The notes: generated by a model not told the origin, from the letters alone. A stretch of 64,000 bases of DNA from Rhodocyclaceae bacterium (GCA_018261935.1 JAGTRP010000023.1:33533-97532), one strand, 5' to 3'; shown: positions 29,757 to 39,384, counted from the first letter of the stretch. Numbers and translations are program-made.

Positions 29757-31232
29757 ATGACCGAAACCGAATTCAACGCGCTCGCCGCGCAAGGCTACAA
29801 CCGCATCCCCGTCACCCTCGAGACCTTTGCCGATCTCGATACGCCGCTGTCCATCTACCTGAAGCTGGCCGGCCAGCCCTATTCCTACCTTCTGGAATCG
29901 GTCCAGGGGGGCGAGCGCTTCGGGCGCTATTCCTTCATCGGCCTGTCGGCCGCCACCCGCATCGCCGTCTACGGCCACCAGGTGCTGGTCCTGACCGGCC
30001 ACCGCATCGCCGAGCGGGAGGACGACACCAATCCCCTGGAATTCGTCGGCAAGTTCATGAAGCGCTTCCGGGCCGCCCCCCTGGCCGGCCTGCCGCGCTT
30101 CTGCGGCGGCCTGGTGGGCTGTTTCGGCTACGACACGGTGCGCTACGTGGAGACCCGCCTCACCCGCACCCAGAAGCCCGGCGACCTCGGCACCCCTGAT
30201 ATCCTCCTGCTGCTGTCCGAGGAAATCGCGGTGGTGGACAACCTTTCCGGCAAGCTGACCCTGGTGGTCTATGCCGAGCCCGGCGTTCCCGGTGCCTACC
30301 AGAAGGCCCGCACCCGCCTCAAGGAACTGCTGGCCAAGCTGCGCGCCCCGGCCAGCATTCCGGAAGAGAAGCCCGCCCAGTCCGCACCGGCGGTTTCCGT
30401 CTTCGGCGAAGCCGCCTTCAAGAAGGCCGTGCTGAAAGCCAAGCAATACATCACCGAAGGGGACGTCATGCAGGTAGTCCTCTCCCAGCGCATGACCAAG
30501 CCCCTGGCTGCGAGTCCCATGGCCCTCTACCGGAGCCTGCGGAGCCTCAACCCGTCGCCCTACATGTTCTATTTCGACTTCGAGGACTTCCATGTGGTGG
30601 GAGCATCCCCAGAGATCCTGGTGCGCCTCGAAGGCGATGTCGTCACGGTGCGTCCCATCGCCGGCACCCGGAAGCGGGGCGCCTCGGCGGAGGAGGATGC
30701 AGCCCTGGCCGCCGACCTGCTGTCCGATGAAAAGGAGCGGGCCGAGCATGTCCAGCTCCTCGACCTCGGACGCAACGACTGCGGCCGCGTCGCCAAGGTG
30801 GGCAGCGTCAAGCTCACCGAAAACATGGTCATCGAGCGTTACTCCCACGTCATGCATATCGTCTCCAATGTGGAAGGCAAGCTGCAGCCGGGGCTGGACG
30901 CCCTCGACGTGCTCAAGGCTACCTTCCCGGCGGGCACCGTCTCCGGCGCCCCCAAGGTGCGGGCGATGGAGATCATCGATGAGCTGGAGCCGGTGAAGCG
31001 CGGCATCTATGCCGGAGCAGTGGGTTATCTGGGCTTCCACGGCGACATGGACCTGGCCATCGCCATCCGCACCGCGGTGGTCAAGGACAAGGAACTCCAC
31101 GTCCAGGCCGGCGCCGGCATCGTCGCCGACTCCGATCCCAATGCCGAATGGCAGGAGACCCAGAACAAGGCCCGGGCCATCCTGCGGGCCGCCGAGCTGG
31201 CGGAAAACGGCCTGGACACCCGCCTCGACTGA
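29757..31232 (+). CDS. trpE: Anthranilate synthase component I
   Basis: Converts chorismate and ammonia to anthranilate with TrpG. 491 residues. Seen: the tryptophan feedback site region [18 protein letters not shown] (the LLES motif), and catalytic chorismate-binding blocks [40 protein letters not shown] over two adjacent pieces, [20 protein letters not shown] region, and [19 protein letters not shown]. Normal for a single-domain TrpE. Separated from trpGDC by a three-gene inverted module instead of being adjacent to trpG. Confidence 0.97.
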   Translation: MTETEFNALAAQGYNRIPVTLETFADLDTPLSIYLKLAGQPYSYLLESVQGGERFGRYSFIGLSAATRIAVYGHQVLVLTGHRIAEREDDTNPLEFVGKFMKRFRAAPLAGLPRFCGGLVGCFGYDTVRYVETRLTRTQKPGDLGTPDILLLLSEEIAVVDNLSGKLTLVVYAEPGVPGAYQKARTRLKELLAKLRAPASIPEEKPAQSAPAVSVFGEAAFKKAVLKAKQYITEGDVMQVVLSQRMTKPLAASPMALYRSLRSLNPSPYMFYFDFEDFHVVGASPEILVRLEGDVVTVRPIAGTRKRGASAEEDAALAADLLSDEKERAEHVQLLDLGRNDCGRVAKVGSVKLTENMVIERYSHVMHIVSNVEGKLQPGLDALDVLKATFPAGTVSGAPKVRAMEIIDELEPVKRGIYAGAVGYLGFHGDMDLAIAIRTAVVKDKELHVQAGAGIVADSDPNAEWQETQNKARAILRAAELAENGLDTRLD

Positions 31233-31257
31233 CAACAACCTTCACCCTCCGTGCCAA

Positions 31258-31354
31258 CCGGAGGGTGGGGCGTTCGAGGAACCGGGCGAGGACTGTCTGA
31301 GGGGGCGCAGCCCCCGAGTTCCGCAGCCCGGCGGAGCGAATGCCCCGCCCGACG
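31258..31354. repeat. 97-bp dispersed structured repeat, copy 1
   Basis: Matches 47978-48074 in the same orientation at 88 of 97 positions. Eight of the nine differences exchange a 4-bp stem: GGGG(31302-31305)-CGCAG-CCCC(31311-31314) here, CCCC-CGCAG-GGGG there. The outer ends also pair (GGGGCGTTCG with CGAATGCCCC). Lies between the converging ends of trpE and the PAP2 gene. Confidence 0.85.
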
Positions 31355-31371
31355 AGCGAGAGGATTTCTCG

Positions 31372-32061
31372 TCAGTCCAAAGGTCTCGGCGGCAGCCAGC
31401 CCAATCGCCGGAAAACCCACTCCGTCAGCCACAAGCTGAAATACACCGCGAACCAGGCGAAGATCGTATCCGACAGGAAGTGCCCGCCGGGCACCATGCG
31501 GAGGAGTCCCATGGTCCCGCCGGAGACGATGCCGGCGATAAGCCAGCGCCGGCGCACGGCCGGTGCCGCCAGCCAGCCGAAGGCCATGAGGAAGGATGCG
31601 GTGGCCACATGGCCGCTGACGAAGGAGCAGTTCTTGCGGCATTGATCCGCCGGTAGGAAGGCCGGGGTGAATTGCTTCTGGCCGCCGAAGGGCTGCACAT
31701 TGATGGGCCGGGCGCGGCCGGAATGGTCCTTGATGAGATTGTCCACCAGGAGCACCGGACCGGTCAGGGCAGCAGCCAACAGGAAGCCGAAGGTGGTCCG
31801 CCGGGCCCGCAGGCCCGCGAAGCGGCGGACGAAGCTCAGCAGCCAGAGGGCTACCAAGGCCAGCAGGGTGGCTTGACCCAGCCGCGGCAGTCCCCGGTAA
31901 GGCAGGAAGAGCCAGGCCGAGTCCCGGTCCAGGAGCCAGGCGTGGTCTCGGAAAAAGAGGCCGCTGGCGGCCAGGTCGAGGCCCGGGAAAAGGATGAAGA
32001 CCACCGCCAGGGCCAGGCAGGCGGCCAGTATTCCCTTCAGTTCAGTAGCCCTTGAAATCAT
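31372..32061 (-). CDS. PAP2-family membrane phosphatase
   Basis: 229 residues from the ATG at 32061 (MISRATELKGILAA); a longer start at 32100 would overlap the upstream gene further. Multi-pass membrane protein with the three PAP2 signatures: KDHSGRARP (K-x6-RP), FVSGHVAT (SGH) and RMVPGGHFLSD (R-x5-H-x3-D). Family members dephosphorylate undecaprenyl pyrophosphate, phosphatidylglycerol phosphate or lipid A. Next to an ArnT-like and a GT2 gene, a role in lipid A or lipid-carrier recycling is likely (inference). Confidence 0.88.
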   Translation of the reverse strand: MISRATELKGILAACLALAVVFILFPGLDLAASGLFFRDHAWLLDRDSAWLFLPYRGLPRLGQATLLALVALWLLSFVRRFAGLRARRTTFGFLLAAALTGPVLLVDNLIKDHSGRARPINVQPFGGQKQFTPAFLPADQCRKNCSFVSGHVATASFLMAFGWLAAPAVRRRWLIAGIVSGGTMGLLRMVPGGHFLSDTIFAWFAVYFSLWLTEWVFRRLGWLPPRPLD

Positions 32062-33499
32062 GGAGAAGATAGACGTCCATGGCCAGGGCGCGGCTTTCAT
32101 CCAGGGGGGCGCGCAGCCGGGCCAGGCGTTCGATGGCGGCGAAGCGGGCCGCCATGTCCGGCCCCGGCCGGTCGCGGGTGATGAGGAGGACGTCCCGGCC
32201 GACGTAGGGGGAGAGGTCGGTGGTGAGCTTGTAGTGGTCGGTCTTCAGCCCTTCCGGATTCCAGCTGGCGGCGGCGGGGGCGAGGTCCCGCAACTCGTAG
32301 AGCATGTGGGCCAGCAGGGTGCGGTTGTCGGCGACGAGCACCGCCTGGGGATGGGCGGCGACGATGGGCTGCAGCTGGCGGCCCAACTCGTCCCAGCCCC
32401 GGGCACGGGCGAAGGGGTCCTGCCGGGAGGCTTCCTTGACTGCCAGGGCGTGCAGGATCTGGGGCCAGTGATAAATCGCGCCCACCAGCGCCAGGTTGAT
32501 GGCGAGCCCCACCGCCAGCAGCCGCCGGCGATTCCGGGCCAGGAGCCAGGCCACCACCGCGATGGCGGCGGGGGCGAAGGCGGGGGCGGCCCAGTTGGCG
32601 TTGGCGTGGCTCTTCGCCGCCTGGATGGAGACCACGATCCAGAGTGGAATGCTGAACCAGAGCAGCAGCCGCAGCTTGTCGTCCCGCCAAGCCTTGCGGA
32701 CGCTGACGAGGAGCACCAGGAAGACGCTGCCGAAGATGGGGCCGAAGGCTATCCACTGGGCTGCCAGGAATTCCCCCAGTGCCTTGAGGCCGCCGGCGGC
32801 CCGCTTGTTCACCGTGATATCGGCGGTGTGCTTGAGGGTGGGGAAGTCGTTGGCGATGTTCCAGGCGATATTGGGAGCGAGGATGAGCAGGGCCAGGAAA
32901 GCGGCGGCCCAGGGGCGCAGGCTCTTCAGGCGTTCCCGGTGAAAGGCGGCCAGGTGCAGCAGGGCGGCCAGCATCCAGGCCACCATGGTGTATTTGGACA
33001 TCAGGCCCAGGCCGCAGATGGCGCCCAGGAGAAGCCAGTCCTGCCAGCGATCATGGTCGAGGGCCCGGAGGTAGGCGTAAAGGGCCAGCAGCCAGAAAAC
33101 GGTGAGAAGCCCGTCGGTGGAGACGAATAGCCCCAGCCAGGAGAACATGGGCAGGGTGAGGACGGTCACTGCGGCCCAGAAGGCCGTGTTCTCGTCGTAG
33201 AGCCGCCGGGCGATGGCGAAGGCGATCCAGGCGGCAGCCGGATAGCAGAGCATGCCCAGGGCCTTGACCCCCAGAATGCCGTAGCCGAAGAGAGTGGTGG
33301 AAGCGGCGATCAGGGCGGCGACGCCGGGGGGTTTGGAAAAATAGCCCCAGGCCAGGTCCCGGGCCCAGGTCCAGTACTGGGCCTCGTCCACATAGAGGGT
33401 GATGCCCAGGTCGAGCACCACCCAGAAGCGCCAGGCGAGGACGATGGCGGTGAGGGCGGCAAGCCCCAGCCGGGCGTTGCGGGCGATATTCGGCAACAT
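32042..33499 (-). CDS. ArnT/PMT-like membrane glycosyltransferase
   Basis: 485 residues with about 10-12 hydrophobic segments. N-terminal loop DLGITLYVDEAQYWTWARD carries the acidic DE pair typical of GT39/GT83 polyprenyl-phosphate sugar transferases, followed by GYFSKPPGVAALIA. Start ATG 33499 overlaps the GT2 stop by one base (TGATG). These enzymes move a sugar from an undecaprenyl-phosphate donor, made by the neighbouring GT2, to lipid A or another acceptor outside the inner membrane. Exact sugar and acceptor unknown. Confidence 0.85.
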   Translation of the reverse strand: MLPNIARNARLGLAALTAIVLAWRFWVVLDLGITLYVDEAQYWTWARDLAWGYFSKPPGVAALIAASTTLFGYGILGVKALGMLCYPAAAWIAFAIARRLYDENTAFWAAVTVLTLPMFSWLGLFVSTDGLLTVFWLLALYAYLRALDHDRWQDWLLLGAICGLGLMSKYTMVAWMLAALLHLAAFHRERLKSLRPWAAAFLALLILAPNIAWNIANDFPTLKHTADITVNKRAAGGLKALGEFLAAQWIAFGPIFGSVFLVLLVSVRKAWRDDKLRLLLWFSIPLWIVVSIQAAKSHANANWAAPAFAPAAIAVVAWLLARNRRRLLAVGLAINLALVGAIYHWPQILHALAVKEASRQDPFARARGWDELGRQLQPIVAAHPQAVLVADNRTLLAHMLYELRDLAPAAASWNPEGLKTDHYKLTTDLSPYVGRDVLLITRDRPGPDMAARFAAIERLARLRAPLDESRALAMDVYLLHDFKGY

Positions 33500-34521
33500 C
33501 AAACGGGCTTGCGCCAGCCCTCGTTGTCCGCCAGCTGGCGCTCCGGCCGGGCCAGGTAGAGCTGGGCGTTCCCCGACTCGAAGTAGATGCGGGCCATGAT
33601 CTCGGCCAGGACGCCGGTGGTGATGAAATGCACGCCGGCGATCATGCCGCCGACCCCGAGGAGCAGCAGGGGGCGGCTGCCGATGTCTTCGCCCAGGCCG
33701 AACTTGACCCAGGCCAGCCAGCCGAGGACGAGGGAGGAGAGGCTGGTGAGGAGCAGCCCGATGCCGCCGAAGAAATGCCCGGGCCGGGCCCGGAAGCGCA
33801 TGAAGAAATACACCGCCACCAGATCCAGGATGACCCGGAAGGTGCGGGAGATGCCGTACTTGGATTCGCCGGCCACCCGGGCGTGGTGGGTCACCGGTTC
33901 CTGGGCGATGCGCCGGGGCGTGGTGACGGTGGCCAGCCAGGCGGGGATGAAGCGGTGCATCTCGCCGTAGAGGCGGACGCTCTTGATGACTGTGGCGCGG
34001 AAGGCCTTGAGGCTGCAGCCGTAGTCCGTGAGGCGGACGCCGGTGAGCCTGGCGATGAGCCGGTTGGCGATCTTCGACGGCACCTTGCGCAGGAGGAGTC
34101 CGTCCTGACGGTTCTGGCGCCAGCCGGCCACCAGGTCCAGATCCTCGTTCAGGAGCCGGCCCACCAGGCGGGGAATGTCGATGGGGTCGTTCTGGAGGTC
34201 GCCGTCCATGGTGACGATGACGTCTCCCCGGGAAGCATCCACCCCGGCCTGCATGGCGGCGGTCTGCTTGAAATTGCGGGTGAGCTCCACCAGCCGGACA
34301 TGGGTGCCGTATTCCCGGGCGGCCTGGGCGGCACGCTCGGCTGTGCAATCGCTGCTGCCATCGTCCACCAGCAGCAGTTCCCAGGGGTAGCCGTAATCGG
34401 TGAGGGCTTCGTGCACCCGCTTCACCAGGGGGGCGACGTTGTCCTCCTCGTTGTAGAGGGGAACGACGATGGAAAGTCGGTGGGAAGGCAGGAGCGAAGA
34501 CGGGTGGGGGGCGGCGTTCAT
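33499..34521 (-). CDS. GT2 polyprenyl-phosphate glycosyltransferase (ArnC/GtrB/DPM1-like)
   Basis: 340 residues: N-terminal GT2 domain with LSIVVPLYNEEDNVAPLV, LLVDDGSSDCTAE (DDGS nucleotide site) and MDGDLQNDP (DxD metal site), then two C-terminal membrane helices (about 240-262 and 275-300). The layout is that of ArnC, GtrB and DPM1-like enzymes, which load a nucleotide-sugar onto undecaprenyl phosphate. First gene of the leftward GT2-GT83-PAP2 operon that interrupts the trp genes. Confidence 0.9.
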   Translation of the reverse strand: MNAAPHPSSLLPSHRLSIVVPLYNEEDNVAPLVKRVHEALTDYGYPWELLLVDDGSSDCTAERAAQAAREYGTHVRLVELTRNFKQTAAMQAGVDASRGDVIVTMDGDLQNDPIDIPRLVGRLLNEDLDLVAGWRQNRQDGLLLRKVPSKIANRLIARLTGVRLTDYGCSLKAFRATVIKSVRLYGEMHRFIPAWLATVTTPRRIAQEPVTHHARVAGESKYGISRTFRVILDLVAVYFFMRFRARPGHFFGGIGLLLTSLSSLVLGWLAWVKFGLGEDIGSRPLLLLGVGGMIAGVHFITTGVLAEIMARIYFESGNAQLYLARPERQLADNEGWRKPV

Positions 34522-34641
34522 GGAGCGTTCCGGCGGAAAGCGCGGATTTTAAACGAAAATCCCCGCCGATGCCCGCCGGTGGCTGAACTCGGAAGCGGCG
34601 CCCTGTACGCCTCGGCGGCGGGTTGATAGAATGCTGCGACC

Positions 34642-34695
34642 ATGCAGCGCTTCCTCATTTCCCTGTGGCCCTGTTTTCCCCGCTGGCGACGCTAG
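34642..34695 (+). CDS. Putative Trp leader peptide upstream of trpG
   Basis: 17-codon ORF, MQRFLISLWPCFPRWRR, with Trp codons at positions 9 and 15, 79 bases before trpG. The last codons CGC TGG CGA CGC TAG mirror CGC TGG CGC CGC TGA of the trpE leader. TAGAAT at 34627-34632 resembles a -10 box, which would make the leader nearly leaderless. GCCTTG/CCAAGGC downstream (about 34708-34727) can pair but has no T-run. Coding and regulatory role are inferred from position, Trp content and the match. Confidence 0.5.
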   Translation: MQRFLISLWPCFPRWRR

Positions 34696-34774
34696 TCCGC
34701 CACGTTTGCCTTGCTCCGGCCAAGGCCCCCACACGCTCAATCGCAATAACCAATTGATTCAATGAGGTAGCACC

Positions 34775-35347
34775 ATGCTGCTGATGATCGACAATTACGA
34801 CAGCTTCACCTACAACCTCGTCCAGTATTTCGGCGAGCTCGGCCAGGACGTCCGGGTTTACCGCAACGACGCCATCACGGTGAGCGACATCGCCCGCCTG
34901 AATCCGGCCTACCTGGTGATTTCCCCTGGCCCCTGCACTCCGGCCCAGGCCGGGATTTCCCTGGCTGCCATCCGGGAGTTCGCCGGCAAGATTCCCGTCC
35001 TGGGCGTCTGCCTCGGCCACCAGTCCATCGGCGAAGCCTTCGGCGGCAAAATTGTCCACGCCAAACGGCTCATGCACGGCAAAGTGTCGCCGGTGCATCA
35101 CAAGGATGCCGGCGTCTTCCGGGGGCTGCCCAACCCGCTCACCTGCACCCGCTACCATTCCCTGGCCATCGAGCGGGAGACCTGCCCGGAATGCCTGGAC
35201 ATCACCGCCTGGACCGACGACGGTGAAATCATGGGCGTGCGCCACAAGACCCTGGCCGTGGAGGGCGTGCAGTTCCATCCCGAATCCATCCTGACCGAGC
35301 GCGGTCACGATCTCTTGAAGAATTTCCTGGAGGAACACCAGCAATGA
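34775..35347 (+). CDS. trpG: Anthranilate synthase component II (glutamine amidotransferase)
   Basis: 190 residues, class I glutaminase feeding ammonia to TrpE; may also serve PabB. Seen: [18 protein letters not shown] at the N-terminus, oxyanion strand ISPGPCTP, nucleophile site [16 protein letters not shown], and the His/Glu of the triad in GVQFHPESI. Its stop overlaps trpD by four bases, so trpGDC is a coupled operon starting here. Confidence 0.97.
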   Translation: MLLMIDNYDSFTYNLVQYFGELGQDVRVYRNDAITVSDIARLNPAYLVISPGPCTPAQAGISLAAIREFAGKIPVLGVCLGHQSIGEAFGGKIVHAKRLMHGKVSPVHHKDAGVFRGLPNPLTCTRYHSLAIERETCPECLDITAWTDDGEIMGVRHKTLAVEGVQFHPESILTERGHDLLKNFLEEHQQ

Positions 35348-36366
35348 CTCCCCAAGCCGCCCTGCAGCGGGCCATCGAACATCGCGAGATCTTCCACGAC
35401 GAAATGGTCTCCCTCATGCGGCAGATCATGGGGGGTGAGGTCTCCCCGACCATGATCGCCGCCATCATCACCGGGCTGCGGGTCAAGAAGGAAACCATCG
35501 GCGAGATCGCCGCCGCCGCCAGCGTCATGCGGGAGCTATCCACCAAGGTCCAGTTGGCCGATCCGAGCCGGCTGGTGGATACCTGCGGCACCGGCGGTGA
35601 CGGCGCCCATACCTTCAATATTTCCACTGCCGCCATGTTCGTCGCCGCCGCCGCCGGCGCCCGGATCGCCAAGCACGGCGGGCGCTCGGTTTCGAGCCAG
35701 TCGGGCAGCGCCGACGTGCTGGAGGCCCTGGGGGCCAACATCAACCTCAATCCCGAGCAGGTGGCCCGGTGCATCGAGGAAGCCGGCGTCGGCTTCATGT
35801 TCGCCCCCGGCCACCACAGCGCCATGAAACATGCAGCGCCGGTGCGCCGCGAATTGGGGGTGCGGACCCTTTTCAACATCCTCGGCCCCCTGACCAATCC
35901 GGCCAATGCCCCCCAGCAGGTGATGGGCGTGTTCCATCCGGACCTGGTGGGCATCCAGGTCCGCGTCCTGCAGCGCCTGGGCAGCCAGCGGGCCCTCACG
36001 GTTTTCGGCCGGGAAGGGCTGGACGAGATTTCCATCTCCGGTCACACCCTGGTGGGCGAATTGAAGGACGGCAGGATCAACGAATACGAAATCCATCCGG
36101 AGGAATTCAACCTGCCGGTGCACGACCCCAAGGTGCTGCAGGTAAGCAACGTTGAGGAATCGAAGGCCATGCTCCTCGGCGCCCTGGAGAACAAGCTCGG
36201 CCCTGCCCGGGACATCGTAGCCCTGAATGCCGGCGCCAGCATCTACGTTGCCGGCCTGGCGGACACCCTGGCCGACGGCGTGGACAAGGCCTTCGAGGCC
36301 ATCGCTTCCGGCGCCGCCCGGGCGAAGCTGGATGCCTTCGTCGCCTGCACCCGGCAGTTCTCATGA
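35344..36366 (+). CDS. trpD: Anthranilate phosphoribosyltransferase
   Basis: 340 residues. Transfers phosphoribosyl from PRPP to anthranilate. Seen: [17 protein letters not shown] (PRPP/Mg site), [21 protein letters not shown] over two blocks, [20 protein letters not shown] region and [12 protein letters not shown]. All conserved motifs intact. Overlaps trpG and trpC by four bases each. Confidence 0.97.
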   Translation: MTPQAALQRAIEHREIFHDEMVSLMRQIMGGEVSPTMIAAIITGLRVKKETIGEIAAAASVMRELSTKVQLADPSRLVDTCGTGGDGAHTFNISTAAMFVAAAAGARIAKHGGRSVSSQSGSADVLEALGANINLNPEQVARCIEEAGVGFMFAPGHHSAMKHAAPVRRELGVRTLFNILGPLTNPANAPQQVMGVFHPDLVGIQVRVLQRLGSQRALTVFGREGLDEISISGHTLVGELKDGRINEYEIHPEEFNLPVHDPKVLQVSNVEESKAMLLGALENKLGPARDIVALNAGASIYVAGLADTLADGVDKAFEAIASGAARAKLDAFVACTRQFS

Positions 36367-37154
36367 GCGACATCCTCAACAAGATCCTTGCCACCAAGCG
36401 CGAGGAAGTGGCGGCGGCACTGGCGGCCAAATCCCTGGCGGCAGTTCGGGGCGAAGCCGAAGGGCAGGCCCCGGCCCGGGATTTCGTCGGGGCCATCCGC
36501 AACAGGATCACCGCCGGCGAACCGGCGGTGATTGCCGAAATCAAGAAGGCGAGTCCTTCCAAGGGCATCATCCGGCCGGATTTCCGGCCCGCCGAGATCG
36601 CCGTGAGCTACGAGAAGCATGGGGCGGCCTGCCTGTCGGTGCTCACCGACCGCCTCTATTTTCAGGGCGCCCCGGAATACCTCCAAGCCGCCCGCGCCGC
36701 CTGCGCCCTGCCGGTGCTGCGCAAGGATTTCATGGTGGACGCCTATCAGGTCTATGAGGCCCGGGCCATGGGGGCGGACTGCATCCTCCTCATTGCCGCC
36801 GCCCTCGACCTTGGCCAGATGCGGGACCTGGAAGCCATCGCCCACGGGCTGGGCATGGCGGTGCTGGTGGAGGTCCATGATGGCGAGGAACTGGATACCG
36901 CCCTGCAGCTCGATACGCCCCTGGTCGGCATCAACAACCGCAACCTGCGGACCTTCGAAGTGAGCCTCCAGACCACTCTCGATCTGCTACTCCGCATCCC
37001 CGCCGAGCGTATCGTTGTCACCGAGAGCGGCATCCTGGCGCCTGCCGATGTGGTGCTGATGCGCTCCAATCAGGTCAATTCCTTCCTGGTGGGCGAAGCC
37101 TTCATGCGTGCGACCGAGCCGGGGGAGGAGCTGGCAAGGTTGTTTTCGGAGTAA
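36363..37154 (+). CDS. trpC: Indole-3-glycerol-phosphate synthase
   Basis: 263 residues, (beta/alpha)8 barrel. Seen: [19 protein letters not shown] split near the catalytic Lys, [49 protein letters not shown] and [13 protein letters not shown], ending [10 protein letters not shown] and FLVGEAFMR. TrpC is monofunctional here (no TrpF fusion). Last gene of trpGDC; trpF/B/A are not in the window. Confidence 0.97.
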   Translation: MSDILNKILATKREEVAAALAAKSLAAVRGEAEGQAPARDFVGAIRNRITAGEPAVIAEIKKASPSKGIIRPDFRPAEIAVSYEKHGAACLSVLTDRLYFQGAPEYLQAARAACALPVLRKDFMVDAYQVYEARAMGADCILLIAAALDLGQMRDLEAIAHGLGMAVLVEVHDGEELDTALQLDTPLVGINNRNLRTFEVSLQTTLDLLLRIPAERIVVTESGILAPADVVLMRSNQVNSFLVGEAFMRATEPGEELARLFSE

Positions 37155-37301
37155 TGGCGTCAGAACGTGGCGGAGACGGCTGCTGCCTGATGCCTCGAAT
37201 CATTTCTGCTGGCAGCAGTCATAGATGCATGGCGTCGTGAATGTTGTTATTCATGCGCACGAATGGCAACATGGGGGGCGCCATTGTATGTGGAGGCCTT
37301 G

Positions 37302-37553
37302 ATGGCTAACGTTTCTCTTCCGTCGTCCGGCACTGCCCGCAAAGCTACCAATGTCTCACTTGGGGAAGCTCTGTTGGCCGAAGCCAAGTCCTTGCGCATC
37401 AACATTTCTCAGGCAGCCGAGGCAGGCATAGCGCGCGCCGTGGCGGAAAGGCGGGCGGAACTCTGGCGGGAAGCCAATCAGGATGCACTTGAAAGCTCGA
37501 ATACCTATGTCGAGCAGCACGGCCTGCCGCTGGCGCGCTATCAGAGCTTCTGA
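37302..37553 (+). CDS. ccdA: CcdA-family antitoxin
   Basis: 83 residues from ATG 37302, five bases after GGAGG; an upstream in-frame start lacks a site. N-terminal ribbon-helix-helix-like part (ATNVSLGEALLAEAKSLRIN), then the C-terminal toxin-neutralising segment with ERRAELWREANQDALESSN and the usual ending GLPLARYQSF. Chromosomal CcdA autoregulates its operon; an imperfect palindrome TGAAT-N6-ATTCA at 37238-37253 could be the operator (weak). Confidence 0.88.
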   Translation: MANVSLPSSGTARKATNVSLGEALLAEAKSLRINISQAAEAGIARAVAERRAELWREANQDALESSNTYVEQHGLPLARYQSF

Positions 37554-37852
37554 CGGCAAGGTTCGGCGTTTATAGGAACCCGGATGGGGCTGGATATTTG
37601 CTTGATATCCAGGCCGACTTGCTCAATCACCTGAATACCCGCGTTGTCGTACCGCTGTTGCCCGTCGACATGGCGCCGAAACCCGCCGGAACGCTCAATC
37701 CCCTGTTCGATATCGAAGGCACTACGGTTTCGATGGTGACGCAGTTCATGGCTGCGGTGCCGGCGCAGTTGCTGAAAAGTACCGTGCTCAATCTGGAGGG
37801 GCGGCGTAACGAGATCACGGCGGCGCTTGATTTGTTGTTCCAAGGGTTCTGA
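37553..37852 (+). CDS. ccdB: CcdB-family gyrase toxin with a degraded start codon (ACG)
   Basis: The expected 99-residue CcdB frame begins at 37553 overlapping the ccdA stop, but the codon is ACG (TGACG instead of the usual TGATG), followed by ARFGVYRNPDGAGYLLDI. The rest is intact to DLLFQGF. CcdB poisons DNA gyrase through C-terminal residues; F-plasmid CcdB ends WGI, here QGF. The only later standard start (TTG 37598) would remove the first beta strands. Either ACG is used weakly or the toxin is off. Orientation and spacing otherwise normal. Confidence 0.75.
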   Translation, partial: TARFGVYRNPDGAGYLLDIQADLLNHLNTRVVVPLLPVDMAPKPAGTLNPLFDIEGTTVSMVTQFMAAVPAQLLKSTVLNLEGRRNEITAALDLLFQGF

Positions 37853-38064
37853 TTCTCTGGTGGTATGGCGAAGCTTGATCTCTCCTCGACATGAGTGTTG
37901 CAAATACACAACAATATTCCGGGGTGAATCGCCCAAAGGCCAATGATCGATTGTCGGGGGCATAGCCCTTTGCCAAAATGAATGCCAACTTCTCGATCCG
38001 AGAGGTAAAGCTTAGTCAGCTTGGCAACAGGCAGATTAAAACTAACCACTAAGGAGAAATTCTG

Positions 38065-39267
38065 ATGCAGAAGAAACTGATCGCCCTGGCTATCGCTGGC
38101 CTGTCCGGCGCCGCCTTCGCCCAGTCCAACGTCACCATCTACGGTGTTGCTGACGCTTCCTTCGAAAACGTCCGCGCCACCAGCACTACCGGCGGTGCCG
38201 CGGAGTTCAAGTCCCGCAACCGCGTCAACTCCGAGTCCTCCTACATCGGCTTCAAGGGTGTGGAAGACCTGGGCAACGGCCTGAAGGCTGCCTTCCAGCT
38301 GGAAAACGGCATCAGCCTCGACAACGGCGCTGCCGGTGCCTGGAACAACCGTGACTCCTACGTCGGCCTGGTTGGCGGCTTCGGTACCGTCGTCGCCGGC
38401 AACGTGACCGGCCCGACCCGTGCCCTGGGCGCCAAGATGGACGTTAACTCCGGCGCTACCGGCATCGGTGCTAACACCGCTCTGCTGGGCAAGCTGGGTG
38501 GCCCGGTTGCTGGTCTGGACACCGCTGGTGCTTCCGCCTTCGACCAGCGCATCACCAACGCCATCGCCTACATCTCCCCGAACTTCTCCGGCTTCTCCGG
38601 CGTCGTCGGTTACTCCACCGGCCTGACCAACGGTGTTAACGGTGCCGCTCTGGCTGGCCGGGAAAACTCCCCCGCTGGCAACAAGGCTACTGGCAACGTT
38701 GCCTGGACCGCTGGCCTGAACTATGAAAACGGCCCGTTCTATGTTGGTTACGCTTACACCCAGGTGGATGCTACCAACAACGGCGCAGCCGCTACCGACG
38801 GTCTCCTCGCCAACGTGAAGAAGGTCAAGGACAACCGCTTGGCTGGTTACTACAAGTTCGGCCCGGCTCAAGTCGGCCTGCTGTGGGATCGTCCCGAAGC
38901 TGATCTGGGTGGCGTTGCTTCCGGCACCATCAAGCAGAACATCTACTACGTGACTGGCAAGTTCAACGTGACCCCGGCTGGCGCCATCATCGCCCAGTAC
39001 GGTGTTGCTCGTGACGTCTCCGGCCCGACCCTGGGTCTGGGCAGCAACACCGACACCGGTGCCAAGCACATCGTCGTCGGCTACGAGCACAGCCTCTCCA
39101 AGCGCACCATCCTGAAGGCTGTCTACTCCCAGCTGAACAACGACGCCAACGCCACCTACGACTACCTGTACGGCGTGTCCGCCAACAACAGCACCGCCAC
39201 CGGTGGCGCTGCTGCTCTGGGCTCCAACGTCCGCGGCTACTCCGTTGGTATCCGTCACGCTTTCTAA
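38065..39267 (+). CDS. Outer-membrane porin (betaproteobacterial Gram-negative porin family)
   Basis: 400 residues. Signal peptide MQKKLIALAIAGLSGAAFAQ, then SNVTIYGVADASFE, the standard N-terminus of neisserial/burkholderial porins (OmpC-like trimers). Alternating beta strands with DLGNGLKAAFQLENG, DSYVGLVGGFGTVVAGN and a C-terminal VGIRHAF ending in Phe for BAM recognition. Strong AAGGAG site and a marked bias to a small set of codons point to high expression. Preceded by a 212-base AT-richer gap and followed by an ideal terminator. Confidence 0.95.
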   Translation: MQKKLIALAIAGLSGAAFAQSNVTIYGVADASFENVRATSTTGGAAEFKSRNRVNSESSYIGFKGVEDLGNGLKAAFQLENGISLDNGAAGAWNNRDSYVGLVGGFGTVVAGNVTGPTRALGAKMDVNSGATGIGANTALLGKLGGPVAGLDTAGASAFDQRITNAIAYISPNFSGFSGVVGYSTGLTNGVNGAALAGRENSPAGNKATGNVAWTAGLNYENGPFYVGYAYTQVDATNNGAAATDGLLANVKKVKDNRLAGYYKFGPAQVGLLWDRPEADLGGVASGTIKQNIYYVTGKFNVTPAGAIIAQYGVARDVSGPTLGLGSNTDTGAKHIVVGYEHSLSKRTILKAVYSQLNNDANATYDYLYGVSANNSTATGGAAALGSNVRGYSVGIRHAF

Positions 39268-39292
39268 TCTGGCCTAGCCAGTTGGAAATCAA

Positions 39293-39319
39293 AACGGGCG
39301 CTTCGGCGCCCGTTTTTTT
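39293..39319 (+). terminator. Terminator after the porin gene
   Basis: AACGGGCGC - TTCG - GCGCCCGTT followed by a run of T: nine-base stem with a UUCG tetraloop. Textbook intrinsic terminator. Confidence 0.9.
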
Positions 39320-39352
39320 GTTGCCTGTCTTTGCCGGATCAGCGGGGCTTTG

Positions 39353-39384
39353 GCCAAAAGAAAAGCCCCGGATTGCCGGGGCTT
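39353..39384 (-). terminator. Terminator after proB
   Basis: On the minus strand AAGCCCCGG - CAAT - CCGGGGCTT is followed by TTCTTTT, 26 bases beyond the proB stop. It ends the rplU-rpmA-obgE-proB direction. Confidence 0.85.

Noticed and set aside
37238..37253. CcdA operator palindrome TGAAT-N6-ATTCA
   Set aside because: Only five bases per arm; expected often by chance, so mentioned under ccdA but not annotated as a site.
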